This document shows positions 25,796 through 33,582 of a stretch of DNA of 64,000 nucleotides, one piece after another (position 1 is the stretch's first letter; each line of letters begins with the position of its first letter). Below the pieces are notes generated by a model. That model saw nothing but the letters and a program-made list of their open reading frames with translations, ran no database searches and had not been told where the DNA came from. Source of the stretch: an uncultured Chitinophaga sp. (GTDB taxonomy: Bacteria; Bacteroidota; Bacteroidia; Chitinophagales; Chitinophagaceae); NCBI RefSeq assembly GCF_902168175.1, contig NZ_CABHOU010000092.1:392676-456675 (forward strand). The letters run 5' to 3'. The translations under genes and the position numbers were made by a program.

Positions 25796-26191
25796 ATGAA
25801 AAAGATAATTTTTGTACTCACCTCTCTGGTACTGGCGGGAATGTTCGCAGCATTCACCATTTTCGCCGCACCTTTCGACGATGTGGTAAGTGCAATTAGA
25901 AAAGGCGATGCAGCAGGATTGTCTCGTTTTATGGATAATTCTATAGATATCACCATGTCTGGTAAGTCGGCTTCTTACAGCAAGGCACAGGCGGAGATCA
26001 TTCTGAAAGACTTTTTTGCCAAAAACCAGGTTAAATCAATAGAGATCATCCATAAAGTGGAGAGTAATAACGGTTCTGTAATGGCTGTAGGTAACATGAC
26101 TACGTCAGGCGGCAACTACCGTACTACCATTTATGTGCTGAAAAAAGGCAATAATACCGTACTTAACGAGCTTAAATTCGAGAATAAATAA
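25796..26191 (+). CDS. DUF4783 small secreted protein
   Basis: This 131-residue protein has a signal peptide (MKKIIFVLTSLVLAGMFAAF) and a mature domain of about 105 residues of NTF2-like character (DDVVSAIRKGDAAGLSRFMD, then YSKAQAEIILKDFFAKN). Its form and its place directly upstream of nadC match the Bacteroidota DUF4783 family, which has no assigned role. The ATG at 25796 is favoured over the earlier in-frame start because the signal sequence begins there. A terminator follows directly. Confidence 0.82.
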   Translation: MKKIIFVLTSLVLAGMFAAFTIFAAPFDDVVSAIRKGDAAGLSRFMDNSIDITMSGKSASYSKAQAEIILKDFFAKNQVKSIEIIHKVESNNGSVMAVGNMTTSGGNYRTTIYVLKKGNNTVLNELKFENK

Positions 26192-26224
26192 ACAAAAAGT
26201 TGAAATTAATTGTAAAAGCCCCCG

Positions 26225-26261
26225 GTGCTTCGCTAGTAATTGCGAAGCACTTTTTATTTTT
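26225..26261 (+). terminator. Terminator after DUF4783, T-tract shared with the nadC -7 element
   Basis: GTGCTTCGC / GCGAAGCAC is a perfect 9-bp stem with loop TAGTAATT, followed by TTTTTATTTTT. Confidence 0.88.
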
Positions 26262-26262
26262 G
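26255..26262 (+). promoter_or_regulatory. nadC -7 element inside a terminator T-tract
   Basis: TATTTTTG fits TAnnTTTG and ends 17 nt before the nadC ATG at 26280 (23 nt before 26286). It is made from the T-run of the preceding terminator. Confidence 0.5.
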
Positions 26263-26279
26263 GGCCTGCGATCAAAAGA

Positions 26280-27134
26280 ATGATTATGAACGAGCATGCA
26301 CTTACGGCCTTTATTACAGCCGCCCTGGCGGAGGATATTGGCACTGGCGACCACAGCACACTGGCCTGTATTCCTGCTTCTGAAAAGGGGAAAGCGGTGT
26401 TGAAGATAAAAGAGAACGGTGTACTGGCCGGTATGGAAGTGGCGGAGGCCATCTTCCGGCACCTCGATCCCGGAACAGTATTTATCCCTTTAAAGAAGGA
26501 TGGGGAAGCCATGACGGCCGGAGAAACGGCTTTTGAAGTGAGTGCCACCGTGCATACGCTCTTATCCGGCGAGCGGCTGGTGCTTAACTGTATGCAACGT
26601 ATGAGCGGCATTGCCACGCTTACCCGCACCTATACCGAAAAACTGAAAGGTTATCATACCCGCATACTCGATACGCGCAAAACCACACCTAATTTCCGTA
26701 TGTTGGAAAAAGAGGCGGTGCGCATTGGGGGCGGTGTAAACCATCGTATGGGGCTATACGATATGGTGATGCTGAAAGACAACCATATCGACTTTGCAGG
26801 AGGAATTACCGCAGCAGTGGAGCGTACGGTTGCCTATCTGCAGAAAAACAACCTGCCCTTGCAGATAGAAGTGGAAACCCGCACGCTGGCCGATGTGGAG
26901 GAAGTGCTGAAAGTGGGCAGGGTGCATCGTATTATGCTGGACAATTATCCCCCGGCGCAGATAACGGAGGCGCTGGCACTGATCAAAGGCCGCTATGAAA
27001 CGGAAGCTTCCGGCGGTATTACCCTCGCTAACCTGGAGGAATATGCCAAAACAGGGGTAGACTTTATTTCTGTGGGTGCTATCATTCATCATGCGGTGAG
27101 CCTGGATTTAAGCCTGAAAGCGGTTACTCAATAA
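26280..27134 (+). CDS. nadC: Nicotinate-nucleotide diphosphorylase (carboxylating)
   Basis: NadC (quinolinate phosphoribosyltransferase) makes nicotinate mononucleotide from quinolinate and PRPP in de novo NAD synthesis. The 284-residue protein has AEDIGTGDHST, the substrate-site motif LDTRKTTPNFRMLEKEAVRIGGG with NHRMGLYDMVMLKDNH, the EVETRTL strand and the C-terminal EASGGITLANLEEYAKTGVDFISVGAI. ATG at 26280 and 26286 are both possible. The next gene, a lipid kinase, begins 16 nt later. Confidence 0.97.
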   Translation: MIMNEHALTAFITAALAEDIGTGDHSTLACIPASEKGKAVLKIKENGVLAGMEVAEAIFRHLDPGTVFIPLKKDGEAMTAGETAFEVSATVHTLLSGERLVLNCMQRMSGIATLTRTYTEKLKGYHTRILDTRKTTPNFRMLEKEAVRIGGGVNHRMGLYDMVMLKDNHIDFAGGITAAVERTVAYLQKNNLPLQIEVETRTLADVEEVLKVGRVHRIMLDNYPPAQITEALALIKGRYETEASGGITLANLEEYAKTGVDFISVGAIIHHAVSLDLSLKAVTQ

Positions 27135-27150
27135 TCTCAAAAACAGTTTT

Positions 27151-28026
27151 CTGAAAAAGATACTCATCATCATTAACCGTAAAGCGGGTACCGACAGGGA
27201 AAAGCGGATGGAACAGCATATTCGCCAACACCTCCCCGCCGATCAGTTTTCTGTTGCCGTTAAACATCTTGAATACCTGGGTCATGGTGCCGACCTTGCG
27301 AGAGAAGCCGTGAACGATGGTGTACACACCGTAGTAGCGGTAGGTGGCGATGGTTCCATAAACGAAATTGCCCAGGGACTTGTGGGTTCAGCTACTGCGC
27401 TGGCTATAGTGCCCCGTGGTAGCGGCAACGGACTGGCCCGCGCGCTGAAAATCCCGCTGGACGTTCCTAAAGCGCTGGCGTTGGTGGCAGTTAACAAACA
27501 GTTACCCATGGATGTGGCTTATGCCAACGAGCACCTGTTCCTGAGTAACGCCGGCGTAGGTTTTGACGCATTAATAGCAGATCGTTTCCGGCATAGCAAA
27601 AAACGTGGACTGGTTAATTACGCCCGTCTTATCATTGGTCACTTCCGTCGTTACAAACCGGAGGCGTATGATATGCAGATAGATGGGGGAGATAAAAAGA
27701 TGTCCGCGTTCCTGCTTACAGTGGCCAACGGCAACCAGTTCGGGTACGAATTCAAAATAGCACCGCCTGCCAGCGTGTTCGATGGCTGGCTGGATATATG
27801 CGTAGTGAAGCCCGTCCGCTTCTGGGATTTGCTGCCCATCAGCATCAGGTCGCTGGCTGGTAATATCCATAAAAGCGGTTACATGCAGCATGAAAGAGGG
27901 AAGGAGATAGTGGTAAGCAGCCCCGGGCTCGACAGTTTGCAGGTAGATGGCGATGCGGTGGAGTTGAAAGGAAGTGAGGTCCGCTTTCACATAGTTCCTG
28001 CCGCTTTACGTATTATTGTACCATAA
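27151..28026 (+). CDS. Diacylglycerol/lipid kinase family protein (YegS/BmrU type), CTG start
   Basis: The protein is a member of the DAGK catalytic family: the N-terminal strand KKILIIINRKAGTDREKR, the nucleotide loop VVAVGGDGSINEIAQGL, the VPRGSGNGLARAL motif and the C-terminal domain ending with SLQVDGDAVEL. It phosphorylates a lipid or sphingoid base in this family. The first ATG (27208) would remove the conserved first strand. The frame is open from 27118 after a TGA at 27115-27117, and within it no ATG, GTG or TTG precedes this strand, so CTG at 27151 is the best start. It follows nadC by 16 nt and lies 15 nt before the SUI1 gene. Confidence 0.85.
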   Translation: MKKILIIINRKAGTDREKRMEQHIRQHLPADQFSVAVKHLEYLGHGADLAREAVNDGVHTVVAVGGDGSINEIAQGLVGSATALAIVPRGSGNGLARALKIPLDVPKALALVAVNKQLPMDVAYANEHLFLSNAGVGFDALIADRFRHSKKRGLVNYARLIIGHFRRYKPEAYDMQIDGGDKKMSAFLLTVANGNQFGYEFKIAPPASVFDGWLDICVVKPVRFWDLLPISIRSLAGNIHKSGYMQHERGKEIVVSSPGLDSLQVDGDAVELKGSEVRFHIVPAALRIIVP

Positions 28027-28041
28027 TTAAAAGGATCCATT

Positions 28042-28377
28042 ATGAGCAAGAAGAAACATTCCAACCCAGGTGGTATTGTGTTTTCCACCAATCCCGATTT
28101 TTCATATGAGTCCGATAACCAGGAAGATCAGGATACCTTGCCGCCTGCAGAGCAGCGACTGAAGGTTATATTGGATAAAAAACAGCGGGCTGGTAAAGTA
28201 GTAACGCTGATAGAAGGTTTTGTGGGTAAATCGGAAGACCTGGAAAAGCTGGGTAAAGACCTTAAAACCAAATGTGGCGCCGGCGGCAGTGCTAAAGATG
28301 GGATAATACTGGTACAGGGCGATTACCGCGAAAAAGTAGTGAAGTGGCTGCAAGACTGGGGTTATAAAGCGAAATAG
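28042..28377 (+). CDS. SUI1/eIF1-like translation factor (YciH type)
   Basis: This 111-residue protein has a SUI1 domain in its C-terminal two thirds: RLKVILDKKQRAGKVVTLIEGF, LGKDLKTKCGAGGSAKDGII and VQGDYREKVVKWLQDWGYKAK. The N-terminal third is polar and likely disordered. Bacterial YciH proteins resemble eIF1 and act on start selection on the ribosome, with an incompletely known role. It is the last gene of nadC-kinase-SUI1 and is followed by a strong terminator. Confidence 0.93.
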   Translation: MSKKKHSNPGGIVFSTNPDFSYESDNQEDQDTLPPAEQRLKVILDKKQRAGKVVTLIEGFVGKSEDLEKLGKDLKTKCGAGGSAKDGIILVQGDYREKVVKWLQDWGYKAK

Positions 28378-28403
28378 AAATATCTTATTAAGTTGATAAA
28401 CAA

Positions 28404-28437
28404 AAGGGACAGTCCGGAAGGATTGTCCCTTTTTTAT
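28404..28437 (+). terminator. Rho-independent terminator after SUI1 gene
   Basis: AAGGGACAGTCC / GGATTGTCCCTT (one G-U) with loop GGAA, followed by a T-run. Confidence 0.88.
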
Positions 28438-28612
28438 TGCCGTCTGTTTATGGCTGAAAGTAGTGTCGGCTTAATGGTGATTGCCCGGGATAAGGCCGCT
28501 GCGGTTCGGCATTATCTTACCAGATATCTTCTGGTCCATAGGATCGTTTAGGCAGCCTTGTACCATCCTTTAACGATCCTTGCTATATTATAGGTTAATA
28601 CTTCGTAGATCT

Positions 28613-28699
28613 AAGGTTCATTCTAGGTTGATTATAGGTCATTTAACCTAGAATGAACCTAGGATGAACCTAGAATGAACCTAGAATGAACCTTAAACG
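28613..28699. repeat. 11-bp tandem repeat with an inverted copy
   Basis: The unit AACCTAGAATG occurs at 28645, 28656 (one change), 28667 and 28678, with a decayed fifth unit at 28689. The inverted copy AAGGTTCATTCTAGGTT (28613-28629) is the exact reverse complement of 28678-28694 and nearly that of the earlier units, so a hairpin can form in several registers. Confidence 0.85.
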
Positions 28700-28752
28700 G
28701 AGCAGGGATGTAGCCGGGATCTGCCTGGGATGAGGCAGGCTGGGTCTTGTCC

Positions 28753-28960
28753 GGTCTTGTCCTGCTATAGGTTTACACCTGTTGTTAGGAAATACTGAAT
28801 TTGGTTTACAAAGAATCTTGATTGTCCTGAAGCCGGTTTACGGGTTTCAGGAATAGTCCTGTTGGAGGTTGACACCTGGTCTTGTCCTGCTATAGGTTTG
28901 CACCTGTTGTTAGGAAATACTGAATTTGGGTTACAAAAATTTTGATTGTCCTAAAGCCGG
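28753..28960. repeat. Imperfect direct repeat of about 84 bp, second copy covering the end of araC
   Basis: The segments 28753-28836 and 28878-28960 share most positions (both contain TCCTGCTATAGGTTT and GTTGTTAGGAAATACTGAAT) at a 125-bp offset. The second copy includes the stop codon of the minus-strand AraC gene. This looks like a local duplication of the gene's 3' flank. Confidence 0.85.
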
Positions 28961-29901
28961 AAGAGGTGCGGCGCTTGTCCTGTGTGTTTTTTGAAGAACT
29001 GGGTAAAGTTTCCCGGGGCGTCGAAGCCCAGGCAGTCGGCGATCTCCGAAATTTGCCAGTCTGTATGCTTCAGTAGTAGTTTGGCTTCCAGGGTGATGCG
29101 GTGTTTGATATGTTCACTGGCGTTTTTGCCCGTAGCGGTTTTTACGCTGGCGTTAAGGTGATTGGGATGAACGTGAAGCTCAGCGGCAAAGGCTTTGACG
29201 GTTTTGAGTTGAAGCTGCGTGTGCAGTGACTGGATAGGGAATTGTTTCTCCAACAAACTCACAAACCGTTTGGTGAGCATGTGGGATGCATTGATTGTTG
29301 TATGGGCCGGGGCTTCCGCATTTACCTGCCGTTTGGCCTTTAACATTAACAGTTTAATATAGATGCGAATCGCTTCTTCCCGGAATGGATCTTCCGAATC
29401 AAATTCCAGTTTTAATTGTGTAAATATGGATTCGAAGTATCGCGCTTCTGCTTCTGTAAGGTTAACAACGGGGTTGCCGCCGGTTGTAAACATAGGGTGA
29501 TTAAGTACTTCTTCCCTGTCCTGTGGTGCGTCTTCAAACAATTCCTCCTTAAAAATACAATAGTAGCCATCCTGTTCTGCTTCGTCGTCCGGCATCCATG
29601 TTTTTAAGTCGGTGGGGTTTATGAACATGAGTACCGGCGGCTTTATATGGTATTCGTTATGGCCAAGCCTGAAGTGTCCCGGCCCGGCGGTGATGAGCGA
29701 TATTTTAAAATAATCGCGCCTGCTGGCAGCAATATCATGCCTGCAGTTGTAATCTCTTCTGGAATGGACGCTAAAGTAGCGATCAGTAAAAACTGCTTCG
29801 CTGATATCATGTATAGATTTGTTTAATATAATCGAGTCTTGGCTAAGGTCATCCATTTTTAAGATGGATATTCTATTTGGAGATTTAAATTTTCCAGACA
29901 T
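28951..29901 (-). CDS. AraC family transcriptional regulator
   Basis: The 316-residue protein has an N-terminal cupin-like sensing domain (for example SLITAGPGHFRLGHNEYHIK and PPVLMFINPTDLKTWMP) and a C-terminal AraC double HTH: TVKAFAAELHVHPNHLNASV then WQISEIADCLGFDAPGNFTQ and FFKKHTGQAPHLFR. The ligand is unknown. A perfect -7 element ends 4 nt before the ATG at 29901. Met 16 (29856) is an alternative start with a normal leader. The stop lies inside the second copy of a direct repeat. A short ORF faces away from it across the upstream region. Confidence 0.92.
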   Translation of the reverse strand: MSGKFKSPNRISILKMDDLSQDSIILNKSIHDISEAVFTDRYFSVHSRRDYNCRHDIAASRRDYFKISLITAGPGHFRLGHNEYHIKPPVLMFINPTDLKTWMPDDEAEQDGYYCIFKEELFEDAPQDREEVLNHPMFTTGGNPVVNLTEAEARYFESIFTQLKLEFDSEDPFREEAIRIYIKLLMLKAKRQVNAEAPAHTTINASHMLTKRFVSLLEKQFPIQSLHTQLQLKTVKAFAAELHVHPNHLNASVKTATGKNASEHIKHRITLEAKLLLKHTDWQISEIADCLGFDAPGNFTQFFKKHTGQAPHLFRL

Positions 29902-29905
29902 GATC

Positions 29906-29913
29906 CAAATTTA
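29906..29913 (-). promoter_or_regulatory. -7 element of the araC-like gene
   Basis: TAAATTTG on the minus strand fits TAnnTTTG and ends 4 nt before the ATG at 29901, predicting an almost leaderless message if that start is used. Confidence 0.45.
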
Positions 29914-29981
29914 TCTGTTTTTACTTCTATTTGCTTACATTATAATTAAATAGTATAAAATAGTCGTGTTAAGGGATTGTG

Positions 29982-30038
29982 ATCAAAAAGTTAACAAAAT
30001 GCAAATTTGTTGCAGTTTTTGATTTGTATAATCAAAAA
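29982..30038. promoter_or_regulatory. Competing inverted repeats in the araC upstream region
   Basis: ATCAAAAA (29982-29989), TTTTTGAT (30016-30023) and ATCAAAAA (30031-30038) allow the middle arm to pair with either side. AACAAA/TTTGTT (29993-29998, 30006-30011) strengthens the left hairpin. This may be an operator array or an RNA switch for the short plus-strand ORF that follows. Confidence 0.4.
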
Positions 30039-30085
30039 AGAATGGGCATCTTGGAAGTCCTTCCACTTTATCAACCAAAATTTAT

Positions 30086-30163
30086 ATGGCTACCCCTTAC
30101 GCCTGCAACTTTGGAGAAGACACCTTCTCCAAAGCAGGCGAGTCTAAAGTGCCTATTTGGTAA
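30086..30163 (+). CDS. Possible 25-residue peptide, divergent from araC
   Basis: An ATG at 30086 opens a 25-codon frame that begins MATPYACNFG, ends SKVPIW and stops with TAA at 30161. The codons look like those of neighbouring genes. It overlaps the last 11 bases of the convergent birA and lies downstream of the competing inverted repeats, on the other side from araC. Most of the frame also forms a strong hairpin: an 11-bp stem at 30109-30134, extended by a CGCCTG/CAGGCG pair across a 3-nt bulge. The alternative is a non-coding structured element. No known peptide family was recognised and there is no Shine-Dalgarno site. Confidence 0.3.
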   Translation: MATPYACNFGEDTFSKAGESKVPIW

Positions 30164-30896
30164 ATACGAATTCGATTTCTCCAAAGCCCGGTTCCAATAT
30201 TTCATTATCTTCTTTTTCGATTTTCAGTCGTCCGTCTGGCAGTACATCGCGTATGGTGGCCTGGAAAAGTTCGCCGTCCTTACGATAAAAGGCTGGTTCG
30301 TTAAAGCGGAAAAGCCTGCTTTTATATTCCTCCAGCATTTCATTCATCCTTTCCGGCTGTAGTTGGCGGTAGCGCTTGTCCAGGAATGCACATAGTTCCT
30401 TTGCCAGTTCGATCGAATCCCATTCACGGCCGGTAATTTGCCGGAGCGATACAGGGTTTGCCAGCTCTTCGGGAAACCGGGGTGCGTTTATGTTGATGCC
30501 GATGCCCACTATGGCATATTGCCATATGCTGCCGCGTAATATATTTTCTATGAGTATGCCGGCTGCCTTTCTGTCACGCCAATAAATATCATTGCTCCAC
30601 TTAATAGAGGTTTCGTCGCCGGCATAGTGTGCGAAAAAGTCGCAGGCGCCGAGGGCTACGGCCATACTAAGCATGAACTGCTGCGGGAGTTGTAATGCAG
30701 GCTGTAACACGGTTGTGAGCATAATATTCTCACCCGGAGGGCTGTGCCAGGCTTTACCGCGCTGGCCTTTACCCGCTGTTTGCTCCATGGCAAACCAGGC
30801 GGTTCCCTCTGCCACAGGGCCTTCATTGAGCCGGGCCATGGCATAGTTATTGGTGCTGTCTACACTGTCTAAAACATTAAAATATTCTCCGATCAC
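30153..30896 (-). CDS. birA: Biotin--[acetyl-CoA-carboxylase] ligase
   Basis: BirA attaches biotin to the acetyl-CoA carboxylase carrier protein. The 247-residue protein lacks the N-terminal repressor HTH of the E. coli enzyme and begins directly in the catalytic domain: FNVLDSVDSTNNYAMARL, the biotinyl-AMP loop GKGQRGKAWHSPPGENIM, the SIKWSNDIYW strand and AGILIENILRG, then a small C-terminal SH3-like domain. The start is GTG at 30896. The rsfS gene begins on the other strand 170 nt away. Confidence 0.94.
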   Translation of the reverse strand: MIGEYFNVLDSVDSTNNYAMARLNEGPVAEGTAWFAMEQTAGKGQRGKAWHSPPGENIMLTTVLQPALQLPQQFMLSMAVALGACDFFAHYAGDETSIKWSNDIYWRDRKAAGILIENILRGSIWQYAIVGIGININAPRFPEELANPVSLRQITGREWDSIELAKELCAFLDKRYRQLQPERMNEMLEEYKSRLFRFNEPAFYRKDGELFQATIRDVLPDGRLKIEKEDNEILEPGFGEIEFVFTK

Positions 30897-31065
30897 GTTC
30901 GTCTACATAATTAGTTGAGAGAGCAAAGTAACGGATTTTAACATTTCCGAAAGTGGTGTGGGGGGCTGACATAATGTTATCACCTGATTACGCATATGAT
31001 ATTTCAGCTATTGTTTTAGTAATTTTGATAATTAAAGATTATTTTTAACGAAAACAAGGAATTTA

Positions 31066-31467
31066 TTGGCACCCTTAACCATTCTGAATACGAGGAAAAA
31101 GGCGGTTAACCGCATCACTAGGAACAGTAAGATTTTTACAACTATCATTAAGGCCATCCAGGAAAAAAAAGGAGAGAATATCGTATCTCTCGATCTTCGC
31201 AAGATTCCTGAAGCTGTTGCTGACTTCTTTATCTTATGTGAGGCCAATTCCACTAACCAGGTTAAAGCAATCGCAGACTTTGTTGAGGATGAGGTGAAAA
31301 AGAGTATAGATGAAGACCCTTACAAACACGAAGGATATACCGGGCAACAATGGATACTGGTTGATTATGTAAATGTCGTGGTCCATGTCTTTCAGCCTGA
31401 AACACGTAAGTTTTACAGCCTGGAGGAAATGTGGAGCGATGCCGAGCGCATGGACCATTTAGGATAG
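31066..31467 (+). CDS. rsfS: Ribosome silencing factor RsfS (Iojap/YbeB)
   Basis: RsfS binds ribosomal protein L14 and blocks subunit joining when nutrients are short. The 133-residue protein has the family core: SLDLRKIPEAVADFFILCEA, STNQVKAIADFVEDEV and GQQWILVDYVNVVVHVFQPE ending with YSLEEMWSDAE. The start is TTG, with AAGGA five bases upstream. No ATG, GTG or earlier TTG is available between the in-frame TAA at 31033 and 31066, and the next ATG is near the C-terminus. It is the first gene of rsfS-ftsH-LUD. Confidence 0.93.
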   Translation: MAPLTILNTRKKAVNRITRNSKIFTTIIKAIQEKKGENIVSLDLRKIPEAVADFFILCEANSTNQVKAIADFVEDEVKKSIDEDPYKHEGYTGQQWILVDYVNVVVHVFQPETRKFYSLEEMWSDAERMDHLG

Positions 31468-31548
31468 ATTTTGTGCGGATTGAACAAAAAAGCCTTAATA
31501 TTATTATAATACCGATTGCAAAAACAAACGCGCTAAGGAGCGAAGATC

Positions 31549-33582
31549 ATGGAAAAAGGAGGCAACAATTACTCAAAGGGATCAGAAAAATCTCCAAAAA
31601 AAGGACCAAAGTTCAATATATACTGGGTTTATGCCTTCATTGGTGTGGCCTTGCTGGCGATGAACGTCTTTTTCGATTTTCATCCCCAACCCGAAAATAT
31701 AAGTTTTCAGCAATTTGAAGCTAACTACCTTCAGAACGGAGACGTTGACAAGTTGATGGTAATTACCAACAAAAAATATGTTGAAGTCTATATTAAGAAG
31801 GACAAGCTGAAAGAACCGAGGTTCGAAAAAGTGGCTAAAGGCCGCTGGGGAGCTGATAATCCTGGCCCGCACTTCAAGTTTAATATTGGAAGCGACGAGG
31901 GATTTAAAACTGACATGGACAGGGCGCAGGCGAATTTGCCGGTGGATAAACAGGTAAATGTGTATTACGACGAGCGATCAAACTGGTTCGACCAGCTTGC
32001 GCCGTTGCTACTGCCAGTGATCCTGATTATTGGTCTGTGGGTATTACTTATGCGTAAGATGGGCGGTCCTGCAGGCGGAAGCGGCGGTCCCGGAGGCATC
32101 TTTAACATCGGTAAATCCAAAGCTACTTTGTTCGATAAAGGCACCCGCGTAAACATTACGTTTAACGATGTGGCAGGCCTCGACGAAGCCAAGGTAGAAG
32201 TAATGGAAATCGTGGATTTCCTGAAGAACCCGAAAAAATACACCGCATTAGGTGGTAAAATACCCAAAGGCGCATTGCTGGTAGGTCCTCCGGGTACGGG
32301 TAAAACCCTGCTCGCGAAGGCTATGGCCGGTGAGGCCCAGGTGCCTTTCTTCTCTATGTCCGGTTCCGACTTCGTTGAACTGTTCGTAGGTGTGGGCGCC
32401 AGCCGTGTACGTGATCTGTTTAAACAGGCACGTGAAAAAGCACCTTGTATTATCTTCATCGATGAAATAGACGCCATTGGCCGCGCACGTGGTAAAAACA
32501 TGATGATGAGCAATGACGAACGGGAGAACACCCTTAACCAGCTGCTGGTAGAGATGGATGGTTTTGGTACCGACAGCGGTATCATCATCCTGGCCGCCAC
32601 CAACCGTCCGGATGTACTGGATAGTGCGCTGCTGCGCCCGGGCCGTTTCGATCGCCAGATCTCTATCGACAAGCCTGATTTGAATGGCCGTGAGCACATC
32701 TTTGAAGTGCATCTGAAACCGATCAAAAAATCAGCGAACCTAGATATTAAGAAACTTGCTTCTATGACACCTGGCTTTGCCGGTGCGGATATTGCCAACG
32801 TTTGTAACGAAGCGGCGCTGATAGCAGCCCGTAAAGGCAAAACCGAAGTGGAAATGGATGACTTTAATGATGCGATAGACCGTGTGATAGGTGGTTTGGA
32901 GAAAAAGAACAAAATCATTTCTCCGGAAGAAAAGGAAATCATTGCTTACCATGAAGCTGGTCACGCTATTTGCGGTTGGTACCTGGAGCATGCAAATCCG
33001 CTGGTGAAGGTAACGATCGTTCCGCGTGGTGTTGCTGCCCTTGGATATGCACAATACCTGCCTAAAGAACAATACCTGTACAACACCGAACAGCTGATGG
33101 ACGATATCTGTATGACGCTTGGCGGACGTGCAGTAGAAGAAATCGTTTTCGGTAAAGTAAGTACCGGCGCGCAGAACGACCTGCAGGTAATTACCCGTAT
33201 GGCGTATGCAATGGTAACGGTTTACGGTATGAACGAAAAAATCGGTAACGTATCGTTCTACGATCCTAACAGCGACCAGGCGTTTACAAAACCTTATTCT
33301 GAAGAAACATCCAAGATGATTGACGAAGAGGTGCGTAAACTGATTGAGACTGCTTACATCCGTACCAAAAGGATGCTGACCGAAAAGCTGGATAACGTAA
33401 AAGTGCTGGCCCAGGAACTGTTGAAAAAAGAAGTACTGTACAAGGATGATCTTGAGCGCCTGATCGGTAAACGTCCTTATGATCTCCACAGGGAGCATCA
33501 TTTGAACAAAGAAGGTATGACAACCGATGGTGTACATCCTTCCGATATTATCAATCCTTCTCCTGTTAACGTAACAGAATAA
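31549..33582 (+). CDS. ftsH: ATP-dependent zinc metalloprotease FtsH
   Basis: FtsH is a membrane-anchored AAA+ protease that degrades damaged membrane and regulatory proteins. The 677-residue protein has a basic N-tail, a first membrane helix (about residues 25-43), a periplasmic domain, a second helix (about 150-168), a Gly-rich linker, Walker A GPPGTGKT (246-253), Walker B IIFIDEIDAIG, the SRH arginine region ATNRPDVLDSALLRPGRFD and the zinc motif HEAGH (468-472). It follows rsfS and its stop codon overlaps the next start. Confidence 0.97.
   Translation: MEKGGNNYSKGSEKSPKKGPKFNIYWVYAFIGVALLAMNVFFDFHPQPENISFQQFEANYLQNGDVDKLMVITNKKYVEVYIKKDKLKEPRFEKVAKGRWGADNPGPHFKFNIGSDEGFKTDMDRAQANLPVDKQVNVYYDERSNWFDQLAPLLLPVILIIGLWVLLMRKMGGPAGGSGGPGGIFNIGKSKATLFDKGTRVNITFNDVAGLDEAKVEVMEIVDFLKNPKKYTALGGKIPKGALLVGPPGTGKTLLAKAMAGEAQVPFFSMSGSDFVELFVGVGASRVRDLFKQAREKAPCIIFIDEIDAIGRARGKNMMMSNDERENTLNQLLVEMDGFGTDSGIIILAATNRPDVLDSALLRPGRFDRQISIDKPDLNGREHIFEVHLKPIKKSANLDIKKLASMTPGFAGADIANVCNEAALIAARKGKTEVEMDDFNDAIDRVIGGLEKKNKIISPEEKEIIAYHEAGHAICGWYLEHANPLVKVTIVPRGVAALGYAQYLPKEQYLYNTEQLMDDICMTLGGRAVEEIVFGKVSTGAQNDLQVITRMAYAMVTVYGMNEKIGNVSFYDPNSDQAFTKPYSEETSKMIDEEVRKLIETAYIRTKRMLTEKLDNVKVLAQELLKKEVLYKDDLERLIGKRPYDLHREHHLNKEGMTTDGVHPSDIINPSPVNVTE

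Larger units (their letters stand above)
28378..28950. other. Gene-free repeat-rich region
   Basis: This 573-nt stretch carries the SUI1 terminator and then no gene but many inverted repeats: ACCAGA/TCTGGT (28519-28535), AGGATCGTT/AACGATCCT (28540-28580), an 11-bp tandem array with an inverted partner (28613-28699), CTGCCT/AGGCAG near 28720-28737, and an imperfect direct duplication (28753-28960). No transposase or reverse transcriptase remnant was recognised. Confidence 0.7.

Noticed and set aside
28613..28699. CRISPR-like array
   Set aside because: Units are 11 bp and directly adjacent, without spacers, and no cas genes are near.
29979..30362. 127-codon plus-strand frame overlapping birA
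   Set aside because: It runs antisense through the 3' part of birA and has no sign of conservation; the short frame at 30086 in another register is a better candidate.
31965..32942. 325-codon minus-strand frame inside ftsH
   Set aside because: Fully antisense to the ATPase and protease regions, with Ser-rich composition typical of an antisense shadow.
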